From: an uncultured Alphaproteobacteria bacterium
GTDB taxonomy: Bacteria > Pseudomonadota > Alphaproteobacteria > RF32 > CAG-239
Length of the DNA stretch: 23,643 nt
Reading direction: 5' to 3'
Assembly (NCBI GenBank): GCA_904501925.1
Contig: CAJGCO010000021.1
Coordinates: 1-23,643, forward strand
The notes under the pieces are model-generated. The model was not told where the DNA came from. It was given only the letters and a program-made list of their open reading frames with translations, and searched no databases. Below, one piece after another: positions 23,089 to 23,643 of the stretch. Every line of letters begins with the position of its first letter. Within the stretch, counting starts at the first letter, position 1. The position numbers were made by a program, and so were the translations under genes.

Positions 23089-23643
23089 ATGACACAAATT
23101 ACACAAGGTTTTATATTAGCAGCCGGCAGAGGAAAAAGGATGCAACATCTAACCGATGACAAACCAAAACCTCTAGTAAAAGTAGCAGAAAAATGCTTAA
23201 TTGATTACAATGTTGAACATTTAATGAACCTTGGAATTAAAGATTGTGTTGTAAATCTATGTTACAAAGGCGACATGATTCGCCAACATTTGCTAGAAAC
23301 CTATCCTCAAATGAATTTTATATTTTCTAACGAAGAAGAAGCCCTCGAAACCGGTGGTGGCATCCAAAATGCATTACCATTAATGCGAGATGAACCATTT
23401 TTTGTAATCAATAGCGATGCATTGTGGAGCGATGCAGGAAATGAAAACCTATTAAAAGAAATGGCACAAAGTTGGGACGACGAAAAACAAGACATCATGT
23501 TAATGATGCAACCAATTGATAAAGCTTTTGGCTGTCATGCAAATGGCGATTATTTATTAGATGAAAACCTATCCCCTCAACGTCGCAGAGACGCTGGTAT
23601 TAATGCGCCATATTTATATGGTGGAGTAATGATATGTCATCCA
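23089..23643 (+). CDS. murU: Nucleotidyltransferase, MurU/GMP-type (3' truncated)
   Basis: 185 codons, open to the window end. Seen: LAAGRGKRM (10-18), the nucleotide-binding loop; DKPKPLVKV; LIDYNVEHLMNLGI; ETGGGIQNALPLM, a MurU hallmark; and FFVINSDALW, whose Asp would bind metal. Enzymes of this type couple UTP or GTP to a sugar-1-phosphate. MurU makes UDP-MurNAc in peptidoglycan recycling in Pseudomonas and Alphaproteobacteria, usually beside the kinase gene amgK, which cannot be checked here. AAGGAG seven nt upstream fixes the start. Mannose-1-phosphate guanylyltransferase is the main alternative. Confidence 0.72.
   Translation, partial: MTQITQGFILAAGRGKRMQHLTDDKPKPLVKVAEKCLIDYNVEHLMNLGIKDCVVNLCYKGDMIRQHLLETYPQMNFIFSNEEEALETGGGIQNALPLMRDEPFFVINSDALWSDAGNENLLKEMAQSWDDEKQDIMLMMQPIDKAFGCHANGDYLLDENLSPQRRRDAGINAPYLYGGVMICHP

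Noticed and set aside
1..23643. CRISPR array, insertion sequence or prophage
   Set aside because: No regularly spaced repeats, transposase, integrase or phage structural genes were seen; the only integration-like mark is the duplicated tRNA end.

Overview
The window is AT-rich (roughly one third G+C by eye) and looks like a chromosomal segment of a low-GC alphaproteobacterium. The best lineage clues are the adjacency of a NifR3-type dusB and trkA, which flank the ntr genes in many Alphaproteobacteria, an alphaproteobacterial-style prephenate dehydratase (ESY..GG in place of ESRP in the ACT domain), a MurU-type nucleotidyltransferase, and sigma70-type TTGACA/TATAAT promoters. A gut- or host-associated relative is plausible because of the tryptophan locus, but that is inference.

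Layout. 1-0.7 kb: the start of a secreted protein gene and an ASCH-domain gene (both minus). 0.7-3.2 kb: two tandem plus-strand cassettes, each with a strong promoter, a leader of about 200 nt ending in an H-type pseudoknot, a membrane-protein gene and a GC-rich terminator. The two proteins are paralogs, the second a short version. 3.2-4.9 kb: an unknown gene and a predicted permuted papain-fold (NlpC/P60-like) protein, both minus. 5.0-7.0 kb: trpR-trpB-ygjV-like operon without trpA. 7.1-8.5 kb: a DUF218/YdcF-like gene with atypical composition. 8.5-9.8 kb: an unknown gene with an internal duplication and a SLOG/DUF1273-like gene, both minus. 9.78-10.0 kb: a highly structured RNA of about 216 nt, most likely the minus-strand leader of the SLOG gene. 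10.1-14.5 kb: the minus-strand operon coiled-coil membrane protein - dusB - trkA. 14.7-15.0 kb: tRNA-Thr(GGT), followed by an exact 20-bp copy of its 3' end 210 bp downstream, enclosing a hairpin-rich insert. 15.3-20.4 kb: two small unknown genes, a large SF2 helicase with predicted C-terminal membrane segments, and a HExxH metallopeptidase. 20.5-23.6 kb: alpha/beta hydrolase, pheA and an N-formylglutamate-amidohydrolase-like gene (minus), and the start of a murU-like gene (plus).

How the parts fit. The trp operon would let a cell make tryptophan from scavenged indole and serine under TrpR control. dusB-trkA is housekeeping (tRNA dihydrouridine, potassium uptake). The 0.9-9.8 kb stretch is accessory in character: most genes there lack a Shine-Dalgarno sequence, several have higher GC, and three have long leaders. 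The least-explained items are the twin pseudoknot leaders with their paralogous genes, the multi-branched RNA in front of the SLOG gene, and the duplicated tRNA end.
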